DNA of 64,000 nt, from assembly GCF_015999545.1 (NCBI RefSeq), contig NZ_CP065546.1, positions 4,310,001 through 4,374,000 of the forward strand, in the 5' to 3' direction. Of the stretch, positions 57,087 through 64,000 are shown one piece after another (the stretch's first letter is position 1; each line of letters starts with the position of its first letter). Origin of the DNA: Lysinibacillus sp. JNUCC-52. Its GTDB lineage: Bacteria; Bacillota; Bacilli; Bacillales_A; Planococcaceae. The notes under the pieces were generated by a model. The model searched no databases and was not told the DNA's origin. It saw only the letters and a list, made by a program, of their open reading frames with translations. The position numbers and the translations under genes are program-made.

Positions 57087-57788
57087 GTGACGCAGATTAA
57101 CGTGTTATTAATAGAGGATGATCCCATGGTGCGGGAGGTAAACCGTCAATTCATTGAAAAAGTTGCTGGATTTAAGGTAATAGGGCAAGCGTCGAATGGG
57201 GTAGAAGGAATAGACAAAATCCGTACGCTACGACCAGATTTAGTGTTTATAGATATATTTATGCCAGAGCAAGATGGTATAACAAGCTTGCGAAAAATTC
57301 GTGAATTCAAAATTCCCGTCGATGTGATAACTGTAACGGCAGCCAATGATATGGAAACGGTAAAACAAGTTTTGCATCTTGGTGTCTTTGATTATATAAT
57401 GAAGCCATTTTCATTTGAACGAGTGCAAGGTACGCTAGAAAACTACATGCGATTTAAGCAACAAATGCTAACCCAAAAGGAGCTAACGCAAGGAGAGCTC
57501 GATCAGTTATTCCATTATCATAGTGGAGAAGGGAAGGCTGAAGTAGCAAGTGAGGAGAAAACCGAAAAAAGCTTGCCAAAAGGTTTTAATCGAGCGACAC
57601 TGGAGAAAGTGGTCCATTATTTGCAATCGGTAGATGGTGCATCAGCAGAAGATGTGGCAAGCGGTGTTGGAATTGCACGCGTAACAGCAAGACGATACTT
57701 AGATTATCTAGAAAAGCAAAAGGAAATAACGATGGATGTCCATTACGGTGGCATTGGTCGTCCAATTAATTATTATTTCAGTAAGTAA
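57087..57788 (+). CDS. dctR: Response regulator DctR (CitB family)
   Basis: A 233-residue regulator. The receiver domain has Asp12, Asp13, phosphoacceptor Asp56 (DLVFIDIFMP) and Lys near KPFSFERV; the C-terminal helix-turn-helix has ASAEDVASGVGIARVTARRYLDYLEKQ. It acts with DctS to turn on dctP. ATG at 57072 lies before the ribosome site; GTG 57087 has GGAGG at 8 nt. The gap to dctS is 126 bp. Confidence 0.93.
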   Translation: MTQINVLLIEDDPMVREVNRQFIEKVAGFKVIGQASNGVEGIDKIRTLRPDLVFIDIFMPEQDGITSLRKIREFKIPVDVITVTAANDMETVKQVLHLGVFDYIMKPFSFERVQGTLENYMRFKQQMLTQKELTQGELDQLFHYHSGEGKAEVASEEKTEKSLPKGFNRATLEKVVHYLQSVDGASAEDVASGVGIARVTARRYLDYLEKQKEITMDVHYGGIGRPINYYFSK

Positions 57789-57934
57789 TAGGAATAGACA
57801 GAGACATTATTTTGAAATTTTATAGGGTAAGGTGTTTGTGAAGCAGGCGATATCTGCGATAAAAGCTTACAGGGTTGTCAACTTACGATGTGCACGCAAA
57901 AAGCGGTCGCTGTAGCGAACAACTACGTTCACAG

Positions 57935-57980
57935 CAAAAAAGTGTTAGATTGATGGGAGTCAATCTAACACTTTTTCTTT
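57935..57980 (-). terminator. Terminator after ispH, nearly identical to one at 29.7 kb
   Basis: AGTGTTAGATTGA pairs with TCAATCTAACACT around TGGGAG, with A and T runs at both sides. It differs from 29724-29771 at only a few bases. Confidence 0.92.
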
Positions 57981-58024
57981 ATTGTCGCAAACTTTCATTC
58001 ATATCTCCAAAAGTTGGATACAAA

Positions 58025-58993
58025 TTAGTAAGGCATAATTTTATCGACAGGCTTAGGCGTTTTAATTTTTGGTAAAATTTTATCAAGTGTAACGGTACGT
58101 TGGATACTATGCGTCGTTTCATCATTTTCATCAAATTGCTCAAGGAAATTAATAACCTCTTTCACAATAGGTGTTGGTGTGGAAGCACCTGCAGTGACAG
58201 CAACTGTATTAATTCCTTTTAACCAATCAACTTTAAGTTCAGAAACGTCTGCAATACGATAAGAAGGTGTACCTGCAATTTCTACAGATACTTGTGTTAG
58301 ACGGTTCGAGTTATTCGATTTAGGATCGCCAACAACAATTAATAAATCTGCTTCTCCTGCTTGCTTCGCAACAGCCTCTTGACGAACTTGTGTTGCTAAA
58401 CAAATTTCTTTATGAACTTCAATATGTGGGAATTTTTCTTTTAAACTATCCATTAAATGGGCAACATCCCATTGACTCATAGTCGTTTGGTTTGTTACTA
58501 GCAATTTATCATTTGTTAAGTTTAAAGCATCAATATCCGTTGAAGATTGTACTAAATGAACATGGTCTGGAGCAACACCGATTGCACCCTCTGGCTCTGG
58601 ATGACCCTTCTTACCAATATAAATAATATCGTAGCCTTCAGCTGATTTTTCACGAATTAAATCGTGTGTTACTGTTACGTCAGGACATGTAGCATCAATG
58701 GATACTAGGCCTTTGCGTTTCGCAATTTCACGAATTTCAGGTGAAACACCGTGCGCAGTGAAAATAACAGTGCCTGTTTCAACCTGTTCAATAATTTCTA
58801 AGCGATTATCACCGTCTAGTGTAATGATACCATCTTCTTCAAAGGCATCTGTAACATGTTTATTGTGCACAATCATCCCTAAAATGTAGATAGGTCTTGG
58901 TAATGTTTTATCGAGTGCGGCGTTACGTGCAATGACCATCGCATCAACAACACCGTAGCAATAGCCACGTGGATTAATTTTTAATACTTGCAT
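58025..58993 (-). CDS. ispH: 4-hydroxy-3-methylbut-2-enyl diphosphate reductase IspH
   Basis: A 322-residue iron-sulfur enzyme, last step of the MEP pathway, giving IPP and DMAPP. Cluster cysteines are in RGYCYGV (Cys12), DATCPDVT and [16 protein letters not shown] contains the catalytic-site histidine. ATG 58993 follows AAAGGAG; the upstream start at 59011 lies before the site. In B. subtilis (yqfP) it directly follows yqfO. Confidence 0.96.
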   Translation of the reverse strand: MQVLKINPRGYCYGVVDAMVIARNAALDKTLPRPIYILGMIVHNKHVTDAFEEDGIITLDGDNRLEIIEQVETGTVIFTAHGVSPEIREIAKRKGLVSIDATCPDVTVTHDLIREKSAEGYDIIYIGKKGHPEPEGAIGVAPDHVHLVQSSTDIDALNLTNDKLLVTNQTTMSQWDVAHLMDSLKEKFPHIEVHKEICLATQVRQEAVAKQAGEADLLIVVGDPKSNNSNRLTQVSVEIAGTPSYRIADVSELKVDWLKGINTVAVTAGASTPTPIVKEVINFLEQFDENDETTHSIQRTVTLDKILPKIKTPKPVDKIMPY

Positions 58994-59062
58994 GGTTGTG
59001 ACTCCTTTCAAGCTTACCTACCTACATTATAACGGACAGGCACGTCGAATACAAAGAAACCT

Positions 59063-59602
59063 TCACTCCATAGGTGGCTGGAAAATACGTGGCTTAGATG
59101 GAAGCGGTTCACGTGGAGTAGTCGACGCATTTTTTTGTGTTGAACGTCTACCTTTAGTGGAACCTGCTGCCTTACTTGCTGCCGCTGCATCAGTAGCCGC
59201 AGCGGCCACGCCTGCTGCTGCACCCGCTGCAGGCAGTCCTTGGAAGCCTTTATACAATTTTAAAAGTGAAGGGATGTTTTTCACCATTGGCATTGCTTGT
59301 TGTATATAAGGGGTATACGTTTTGGCAGAATTAAATAAACTATTTGCTTGTTGTAAAAAAGAACCGATTTTGGAAGGTTCCTGAACGGGTGGCGTCGGCA
59401 TTTGCCCTCCGAATCCCCCTCTCATTCCACCAGACATTGGAAAACCACCTGGAATTCGTGGTTGAGGAAAACCTCCAGGCGGGTAAAAGGACTGTGGTGG
59501 CATCTGAGGAGGTGTAGGCATCCGCATTTGCGCGGGCATTTGCGCAGGCATTTGCATGCCACCAGGATACATAGGGAATTGATAAGGTGGTCTAAATACC
59601 AT
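59063..59602 (-). CDS. YqfQ/VrrA family protein
   Basis: A 179-residue protein, proline-, glycine- and methionine-rich at the N-terminus (YPGGMQMPAQMPAQMRMP, with an internal repeat GMQMPAQMPAQM), a conserved middle part (SKIGSFLQQANSLFNSAKTYTPYIQQAMPMVKNIPSLLKLYKGFQ) and an alanine-rich tail. It is the homologue of B. subtilis yqfQ, which follows ispH, and of B. anthracis vrrA with its variable number of short repeats. Probably a spore or envelope protein. ATG follows GAAAGGAG. Confidence 0.85.
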   Translation of the reverse strand: MVFRPPYQFPMYPGGMQMPAQMPAQMRMPTPPQMPPQSFYPPGGFPQPRIPGGFPMSGGMRGGFGGQMPTPPVQEPSKIGSFLQQANSLFNSAKTYTPYIQQAMPMVKNIPSLLKLYKGFQGLPAAGAAAGVAAAATDAAAASKAAGSTKGRRSTQKNASTTPREPLPSKPRIFQPPME

Positions 59603-59937
59603 AATGATCTCCTTTCATTGTATGCTTTTCATTGATGACATACCTGATTATAGATATGATATGCAGACGCTGATGTTAGCGTTCGACAAATGCTAATGAT
59701 TGAACAATTGAAAGGGCTCCTATGTGCTCTTTCATATTAAGTTATGTAAGTCACGATAGAATGGATTATGAGGAAAAGAAAATTCTAAAAAAAACATAAA
59801 ACATTTACAATAGCAGGCGAATAATATTTTTGCTTATTTAAGTGAAAATCGGATAGCTTTTTGCAATTAAGTACGTGTCCCAACAAAATTGCTAAGTGAG
59901 AAAGTTATATGTGAAAGCAGTAATTAATAAATACAAG
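59603..59937. other. Gap between yqfQ and kdpE
   Basis: No gene or strong signal was recognised. It is AT-rich and contains the yqfQ promoter region (leftward). Confidence 0.5.
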
Positions 59938-59965
59938 GCATAGCTCCATAGAGTTGGAGCCATGC
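59938..59965 (-). terminator. Possible terminator after kdpE
   Basis: On minus GCATGGCTCCA and TGGAGCTATGC form an 11-bp stem (one G-U) with a 6-nt loop, followed by CTTGTATTTATT. The T run is weak. Confidence 0.55.
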
Positions 59966-60040
59966 GTACGGATTTTTACCGTAGAGAAAAGTAGTTGTTA
60001 TAGTTGAATAGCGTATTTGATAGTGCAATTTGATCTAACG

Positions 60041-60745
60041 TTATTCATCATCATTCACTCGCAGCATTCTATATCCAACCCGAACGTGAGTCTGAATATA
60101 CTTTGGTTGTGAGGGATTCTCTTCTATTTTCTTTCGAAGAGTTGCCATAAATACTCGAAGGCTTGGAACATCTGACTGGAGAGCATTTTGCCATATCTCC
60201 TTCAATAAAAAATTATGTGTAAGTACTTTGCCAACATGCTTGGATAGAACAACTAAAAGTTTATACTCAATAGGTGTCAAGTGCACTTCCATCGCGTTAA
60301 CAAACACGGTGTTTGCCACGTAATGTATTTCTAATTGACCATTAACAAACACTGCTGACTCTGCTTCTAGCTGATGTTCGCTACTTATTCTTCGTAATGC
60401 TACACGTATACGTGCAAGTAGCTCCTCCACGCTAAAAGGTTTTGTGACATAGTCATCCGCACCAGCATCTAATGCGCTTATTTTATCGAGTTCTTCACCG
60501 CGGGCACTTACAACAATTATGGGCGTTTGGGTCCAGCCACGTACTTTTCTAATAAAGTCTATCCCGTCCATATCAGGCAAGCCTAAATCAAGGATAATGA
60601 CATGAGGCTTCAACGAGATAGCTTTTTGTAATGCACTAGAACCATCTTGTGCTATATCGAATTCATAGTGCTGAGTAGTTAAGGTCATTCTAATTAAATT
60701 GCCGATTGCTACATCATCTTCTACGACTAAAATCCGTTTATTCAT
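60041..60745 (-). CDS. kdpE: Response regulator KdpE
   Basis: A 234-residue OmpR-type regulator: receiver Asp10, Asp11, phosphoacceptor Asp53 (ILDLGLPDMDG) and Lys in YVTKPFSVEELLARIRVALRR; winged helix with VHLTPIEYKLLVVLSKHVGKVLTHNFLLKEIW. It turns on kdpFABC. It overlaps the kdpD stop by 8 bp, so translation is coupled. Confidence 0.95.
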   Translation of the reverse strand: MNKRILVVEDDVAIGNLIRMTLTTQHYEFDIAQDGSSALQKAISLKPHVIILDLGLPDMDGIDFIRKVRGWTQTPIIVVSARGEELDKISALDAGADDYVTKPFSVEELLARIRVALRRISSEHQLEAESAVFVNGQLEIHYVANTVFVNAMEVHLTPIEYKLLVVLSKHVGKVLTHNFLLKEIWQNALQSDVPSLRVFMATLRKKIEENPSQPKYIQTHVRVGYRMLRVNDDE

Positions 60746-63449
60746 TTATACTGACAACTCCTTTTTTTAAAGTAAAACGAAAGATGGTTCCAGTCGGATA
60801 GTTATTTGCAACTTCTAATTCACTATCATGTAATTTTAAAATTGTTTGACATAGTGCTAACCCTAAGCCTAAGCCCCTTCGACTGTCACTACGCTGAACT
60901 TTACCTGTTATAAACGGCTCGAACAGTTTTTCTTTTAGCGAATCGTCAATACCTGGTCCATTGTCAGTGATACTAATGTCAACAAACTCGTCTCGATCTT
61001 TTGCAATGAAAGAGATGGCACTACCTGCAGGTGTATAGGTTAATGCATTATCGATTATATTTATAATTACTTGAATCATTAGGCGTGCATCCATCAATGC
61101 CATAAGTAATTCAGGCTCTACATGATAAGAAATGTTATGTGTATTGTCACGTGGAGTAACATGCAGTAACGCCTCTTGAATAATATCCTCCACAAGCTCT
61201 AATTGCATCTCTAATGCAAATTGCCCATCTTCTAACATCGAAACTGCCAGTAGGTTTTCAACCATTTGAACAAGCCATTTTGAGTTCTTGTATATATCTT
61301 CGTATAATCGTGTTTTTTCAATTTCAGGAATATGCGCTTTATTTGTTAACAGGATATCTGCATTTCCAGAGATAGTTGTAAGCGGTGTTCGTAAATCATG
61401 AGAGATAGCACGTAAAAGGTTAGCTCTCATTTGTTCAAGCTCCGCTTCCCTTGCAACTTGCTCATTTAAACTTTGCAAATACCATTTATCGAGAGCGAAT
61501 GAAAAATCATTCAAAATAGCATGTAAAATATCGCGCTCAAATGCGGGGAGAGGTGCTTGCTTAGAAAGAGCAATTCCTACAATACCCTTAATGTTTCCAC
61601 TTGAAATAACAGGTAAATAATAGCCGTTCACTTCAGGGAAAATATCTGTTGATATACCAGCAAAATGTTTATTATTAATGACCCAATGTATTACACCTAA
61701 TTCATTAGTATCTTGAAAGAGTGATGCTACGTTAGTATTCTCCATATTAGATAGACTTGTTGTTGGGAAAAAAATAGAGTTAGTAATTATTTTTTGCTCT
61801 ATTTCAAAAAATTGTACAGGTCTTTCTACTAATTTAACAATCTGTGTCATGCCTTCCGTAATGATTTCTTCGATAGATTTGGCGTGTTGTAGTTTGCGAT
61901 TTGTTTCTAGTAAAACTTCCATTCGATATGATTTACGAACGGCAACGATTGCCTGCTCTTTTATCTTTTTTGTTAAGCTACTTGTGATTATGCCAGAGAA
62001 AAACATAATGAGAAAAGTAATAGGATAATCCCGATGATATGCTTCAAGGGAAAATCGTGGCTCAGTAAATAAAAAGTTAAATAGAAGTACAGCTACTGCA
62101 GAGCTAATAATGTTCATTAGCCAGCCTGACGACCATATCGCAAGGATTAGCACAGTGAGAATGTAAATCGTAATAATATTGGATTCACTAACTCCTATTG
62201 TAAAGAAAAATAAAGCTAAAATAGAGCCTAAGAGAAACACTACTGCCATTTTTATTAAATCCAACCATTCAATCGTTAGTCGATTTCGAACGCCAGTAGG
62301 CACATACAATCGTTCATTTTCTTGATCTGGAACTATATGCATAGTTAAATTCGGTGCAAATTCATTGAGCCTGTCACTGATTTTCGCATGTGGCAGCCAC
62401 CATTTCTTTTTCAAAGCAGTTCTGCCAATTACTAGCTTTGTGACCCCACTTAAATGTGCATAATTGGCTAGTGCAGCTGCGATATCATTCTCTTGAACGA
62501 TTACAACATGGCCGCCAAGTTGCTCGGTCAATTTCATATGTTGTTGCAATCGTTCATCATTTGCTTTGTTAAAACTACTTTCTTGCACCTTTTGCACATA
62601 AAGCGCAGTAAATTTGCCATGTAATGCTTGAGCAAGTCTTGCGGCAGTGCGAATAACTTTTGCATTAGTCGGGGAGCTGCTAATACCTACTAAAATATGT
62701 TCTTCAATTTGTTTCGTTTGCCTAATCGATTCGCTATCATTTATCTGTTTGTAATTAACCGTATCTGCAGTCCTGCGTAAGGCAATTTCTCGAAGTGCAA
62801 CTAAATTTTGTTTGCGAAAAAAGGAAGCTAATGCTTTTTCAGCTTGTTGTTTGTGATAGATTTTTCCTTCTTTTAAACGTTGAATTAACTCATCTGGTTC
62901 AATATCCACAATCTTGATAAGTGCTGCTTGATCAATTAAATAATCTGGAATGCGTTCTCGCACTTGTACCCCCGTAATTTCTTCAACTACATCGTGCAGA
63001 CTTTCAATATGTTGAATATTTACAGTTGTATATACATGGATACCTTTCGCAAGTAATTCTTCTACATCCCCAAATCTTTTTGTATGACGCATAAGTGGAA
63101 CATTTGTATGAGCCAACTCATCGATTAGTACGATTTCTGGTTTGCGTTGCAATACTGCATCTATATCTAATTCTTGAAAGTTTTTCCCTTTATAATGCAA
63201 ATTTCTAGTCGGTATTTGCTCAAGTCCGTCAAGTAAGGCTAATGTCTCTGGACGTGGATGTGGCTCAATATAGCCAATTACTACATCTTTGCCAAGTTTT
63301 TTTGCTAGATGTGCTGCATCTAGCATGGCATACGTTTTACCTACGCCAGCAGCATATCCGATAAAAATTTTTAGTCTCCCTACAGTTGCTTGCTCCTGAT
63401 GAATTCTTGCTAAAAATTCCTCTGGAGTGGGGCGCTCATTTTCCATCAT
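60738..63449 (-). CDS. kdpD: Osmosensitive K+ channel histidine kinase KdpD
   Basis: A 903-residue sensor kinase, full length. Residues 1-235 are the KdpD domain with Walker A GYAAGVGKTY (31-40). A universal-stress-protein domain follows (about 250-370), then four membrane helices (about 400-490), a GAF domain and a kinase core with His at about 684 (ISHDLRTPLT) and ATPase boxes (NIIDNAL, DNGPGID, GLGLGLALC). In the stress domain, Ser257-x-Ser259, 20 residues, then FTALY (280-284) equal the SxS-X20-FTAxY pattern that binds c-di-AMP in Staphylococcus aureus KdpD. ATG 63449 follows GAGGTGA. Confidence 0.95.
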   Translation of the reverse strand: MMENERPTPEEFLARIHQEQATVGRLKIFIGYAAGVGKTYAMLDAAHLAKKLGKDVVIGYIEPHPRPETLALLDGLEQIPTRNLHYKGKNFQELDIDAVLQRKPEIVLIDELAHTNVPLMRHTKRFGDVEELLAKGIHVYTTVNIQHIESLHDVVEEITGVQVRERIPDYLIDQAALIKIVDIEPDELIQRLKEGKIYHKQQAEKALASFFRKQNLVALREIALRRTADTVNYKQINDSESIRQTKQIEEHILVGISSSPTNAKVIRTAARLAQALHGKFTALYVQKVQESSFNKANDERLQQHMKLTEQLGGHVVIVQENDIAAALANYAHLSGVTKLVIGRTALKKKWWLPHAKISDRLNEFAPNLTMHIVPDQENERLYVPTGVRNRLTIEWLDLIKMAVVFLLGSILALFFFTIGVSESNIITIYILTVLILAIWSSGWLMNIISSAVAVLLFNFLFTEPRFSLEAYHRDYPITFLIMFFSGIITSSLTKKIKEQAIVAVRKSYRMEVLLETNRKLQHAKSIEEIITEGMTQIVKLVERPVQFFEIEQKIITNSIFFPTTSLSNMENTNVASLFQDTNELGVIHWVINNKHFAGISTDIFPEVNGYYLPVISSGNIKGIVGIALSKQAPLPAFERDILHAILNDFSFALDKWYLQSLNEQVAREAELEQMRANLLRAISHDLRTPLTTISGNADILLTNKAHIPEIEKTRLYEDIYKNSKWLVQMVENLLAVSMLEDGQFALEMQLELVEDIIQEALLHVTPRDNTHNISYHVEPELLMALMDARLMIQVIINIIDNALTYTPAGSAISFIAKDRDEFVDISITDNGPGIDDSLKEKLFEPFITGKVQRSDSRRGLGLGLALCQTILKLHDSELEVANNYPTGTIFRFTLKKGVVSINE

Positions 63450-63484
63450 CCTTCACCTCATTTGTATTATAGCGTTATCTGACA

Positions 63485-63547
63485 TTAAGAAAGTGTAAAG
63501 ATTTAACCCCTTTATCGTTTCTTAATACAAAATTCAATTTCCTAACA
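63485..63547. promoter_or_regulatory. Candidate KdpE operator in the divergent region
   Basis: TTTCTTAATA (63518-63527) and TTTCCTAACA (63538-63547) are direct repeats 20 bp apart (two turns), and TTAAGAAA (63485-63492) repeats the motif in reverse. A -10 like TATGAT (63569-63574) is 22 bp downstream without a good -35, as expected for an activator-dependent promoter of kdpFA. Inferred. Confidence 0.4.
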
Positions 63548-63610
63548 CTACATTAATTTCAAAGTCAGTATGATGAAAACATCAAATGGAGGGAATGGTG
63601 ATGTGAATTG

Positions 63611-63700
63611 ATGGACTTTTATATGATTGGCTTATTAATCATTAGTTTTGCCAGTCTATATGCGTTAATCATTTGGTGCTACAAATTAGTCGAAGAGTAG
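63611..63700 (+). CDS. Small membrane protein upstream of kdpF
   Basis: A 29-residue peptide (MDFYMIGLLIISFASLYALI... ending KLVEE) made of one membrane helix. A small ORF of this kind often precedes kdpF in Gram-positive kdp operons. The ribosome site GGAGGG fits best to ATG 63601, which is at once followed by TGA (ATGTGA); the real start is TTG 63608 or ATG 63611, so translation may depend on restart. Confidence 0.65.
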   Translation: MDFYMIGLLIISFASLYALIIWCYKLVEE

Positions 63701-63711
63701 GGGGAATCGCT

Positions 63712-63792
63712 ATGGGCATTGTTATTGGAATTATACTTATCTTACTTTTTGGATATTTAGGGTACGCCCTCTTATATCCAGAAAATTATTAA
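63712..63792 (+). CDS. kdpF: K+-transporting ATPase subunit KdpF
   Basis: A 26-residue one-helix subunit with the typical FGYLGYALLYPENY end (compare YLLYALLKPEKF in other KdpF). It stabilises the KdpABC complex. It starts at ATG 63712 after GGGGAA, 11 bp after the small ORF and 22 bp before kdpA. Confidence 0.85.
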   Translation: MGIVIGIILILLFGYLGYALLYPENY

Positions 63793-63814
63793 TAGGATGC
63801 AGGAGGAATAGCGT

Positions 63815-64000
63815 ATGTGGCAAATAGCCATTGTTTGTATTATTTATTTACCGCTTGTTATCCTAATGGGCCATTATCTTTTTCATGTGACAATGCATAA
63901 AAAAACATGGCTCGATCCAGTGATGGATAAAGTAGATGGTGTCATTTATAAATTATGTGGCGTAAAGCAAGTGGATATGACTGGAAGACAATATGTGCTG
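63815..64000 (+). CDS. kdpA: K+-transporting ATPase subunit KdpA, N-terminal 62 residues (cut by window edge)
   Basis: The first helix and following loop of KdpA (MWQIAIVCIIYLPLVILMGHYLFHVTM... and DPVMDKVDGVIYKLCGV). KdpA is the K+-selective channel-like subunit of the high-affinity KdpFABC pump. ATG follows AGGAGGA. The selectivity filter repeats and the rest of kdpBC lie outside. Confidence 0.93.
   Translation, partial: MWQIAIVCIIYLPLVILMGHYLFHVTMHKKTWLDPVMDKVDGVIYKLCGVKQVDMTGRQYVL

Noticed and set aside
59402..59635. 77-codon plus-strand frame opposite yqfQ
   Set aside because: Low-complexity antisense of a proline-rich gene.
59603..60040. A c-di-AMP (ydaO-type) riboswitch linked with kdp
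   Set aside because: This gap lies downstream of kdpE, and the 150-bp kdp leader at 63450-63600 is too short and lacks the conserved core.

Overview
The window looks like a low-GC, endospore-forming Firmicute of the Bacillaceae/Planococcaceae, most like Lysinibacillus. The reasons are the Bacillus gene order hemW-hrcA-grpE-dnaK-dnaJ-prmA-rsmE-mtaB, nfeD-floA-yqfC-yqfD-phoH-pgpH-ybeY-dgkA-cdd-era-recO and ccpN-yqfL-dnaG-sigA; the spore genes cotJABC, yqfC and yqfD; an SLH-domain secreted protein; and a single-chain glycyl-tRNA synthetase. The genus is an inference; no rRNA or tRNA gene was recognised.

Layout. 1-1.7 kb: the 5' part of a sigma-54 gene on the minus strand, a decayed stretch and a small lipoprotein. 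1.8-11.1 kb: hemW and the CIRCE-controlled hrcA-grpE-dnaK-dnaJ heat-shock operon, followed by protein, rRNA and tRNA methylation genes. 11.3-14 kb: deoC, cotJABC behind a sigma-E-like promoter, and rpsU. 14-19.4 kb: nfeD-floA-yqfB behind a textbook sigma-W promoter, then yqfC-yqfD-phoH. 19.4-20.1 kb: a repeat-filled gap with two 192-nt copies of a palindromic element. 20.1-25.6 kb: pgpH, ybeY, dgkA, cdd, era, recO. 25.6-29.8 kb: an SLH surface protein and an HD-GYP-family protein with an unusual C-terminus, followed by a degenerate 21-bp tandem array. 29.8-40.2 kb: T-box-controlled glyQS, ccpN, the PPDK regulator, dnaG, sigA, cccA, trmK and a Nif3-family gene.

40.2-58 kb is accessory DNA lying between the Nif3/yqfO gene and ispH, which are neighbours in B. 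subtilis. It holds a lactococcin-972-type bacteriocin locus (a duplicated precursor, one copy lacking the C-terminal half, plus a membrane protein and an ABC ATPase), redox and PhzF genes, a 5-kb sugar-acid cassette (RpiR regulator, GntP permease, 3-hydroxyacid dehydrogenase, DUF1537 kinase) bracketed by a perfect 53-bp direct repeat, and a DctB/DctS/DctR/DctP-type C4-dicarboxylate uptake and sensing set with a CcpA site. 58-59.6 kb returns to the ancestral order with ispH and yqfQ. 60-64 kb is a divergent kdp locus: kdpDE on minus; a small membrane ORF, kdpF and kdpA (cut by the window edge) on plus.

The genes link in several ways. PgpH degrades c-di-AMP, and the KdpD here carries the c-di-AMP-binding pattern known from Staphylococcus. 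CcpN, CcpA (through the cre site) and the PPDK regulator point to carbon-source control. Spore-specific sigma-E control is inferred for cotJABC and yqfCD. The most noteworthy observations are the repeat-bracketed metabolic cassette, the bacteriocin duplication, a putative sigma-E promoter folded into a terminator, and the HD-GYP protein.
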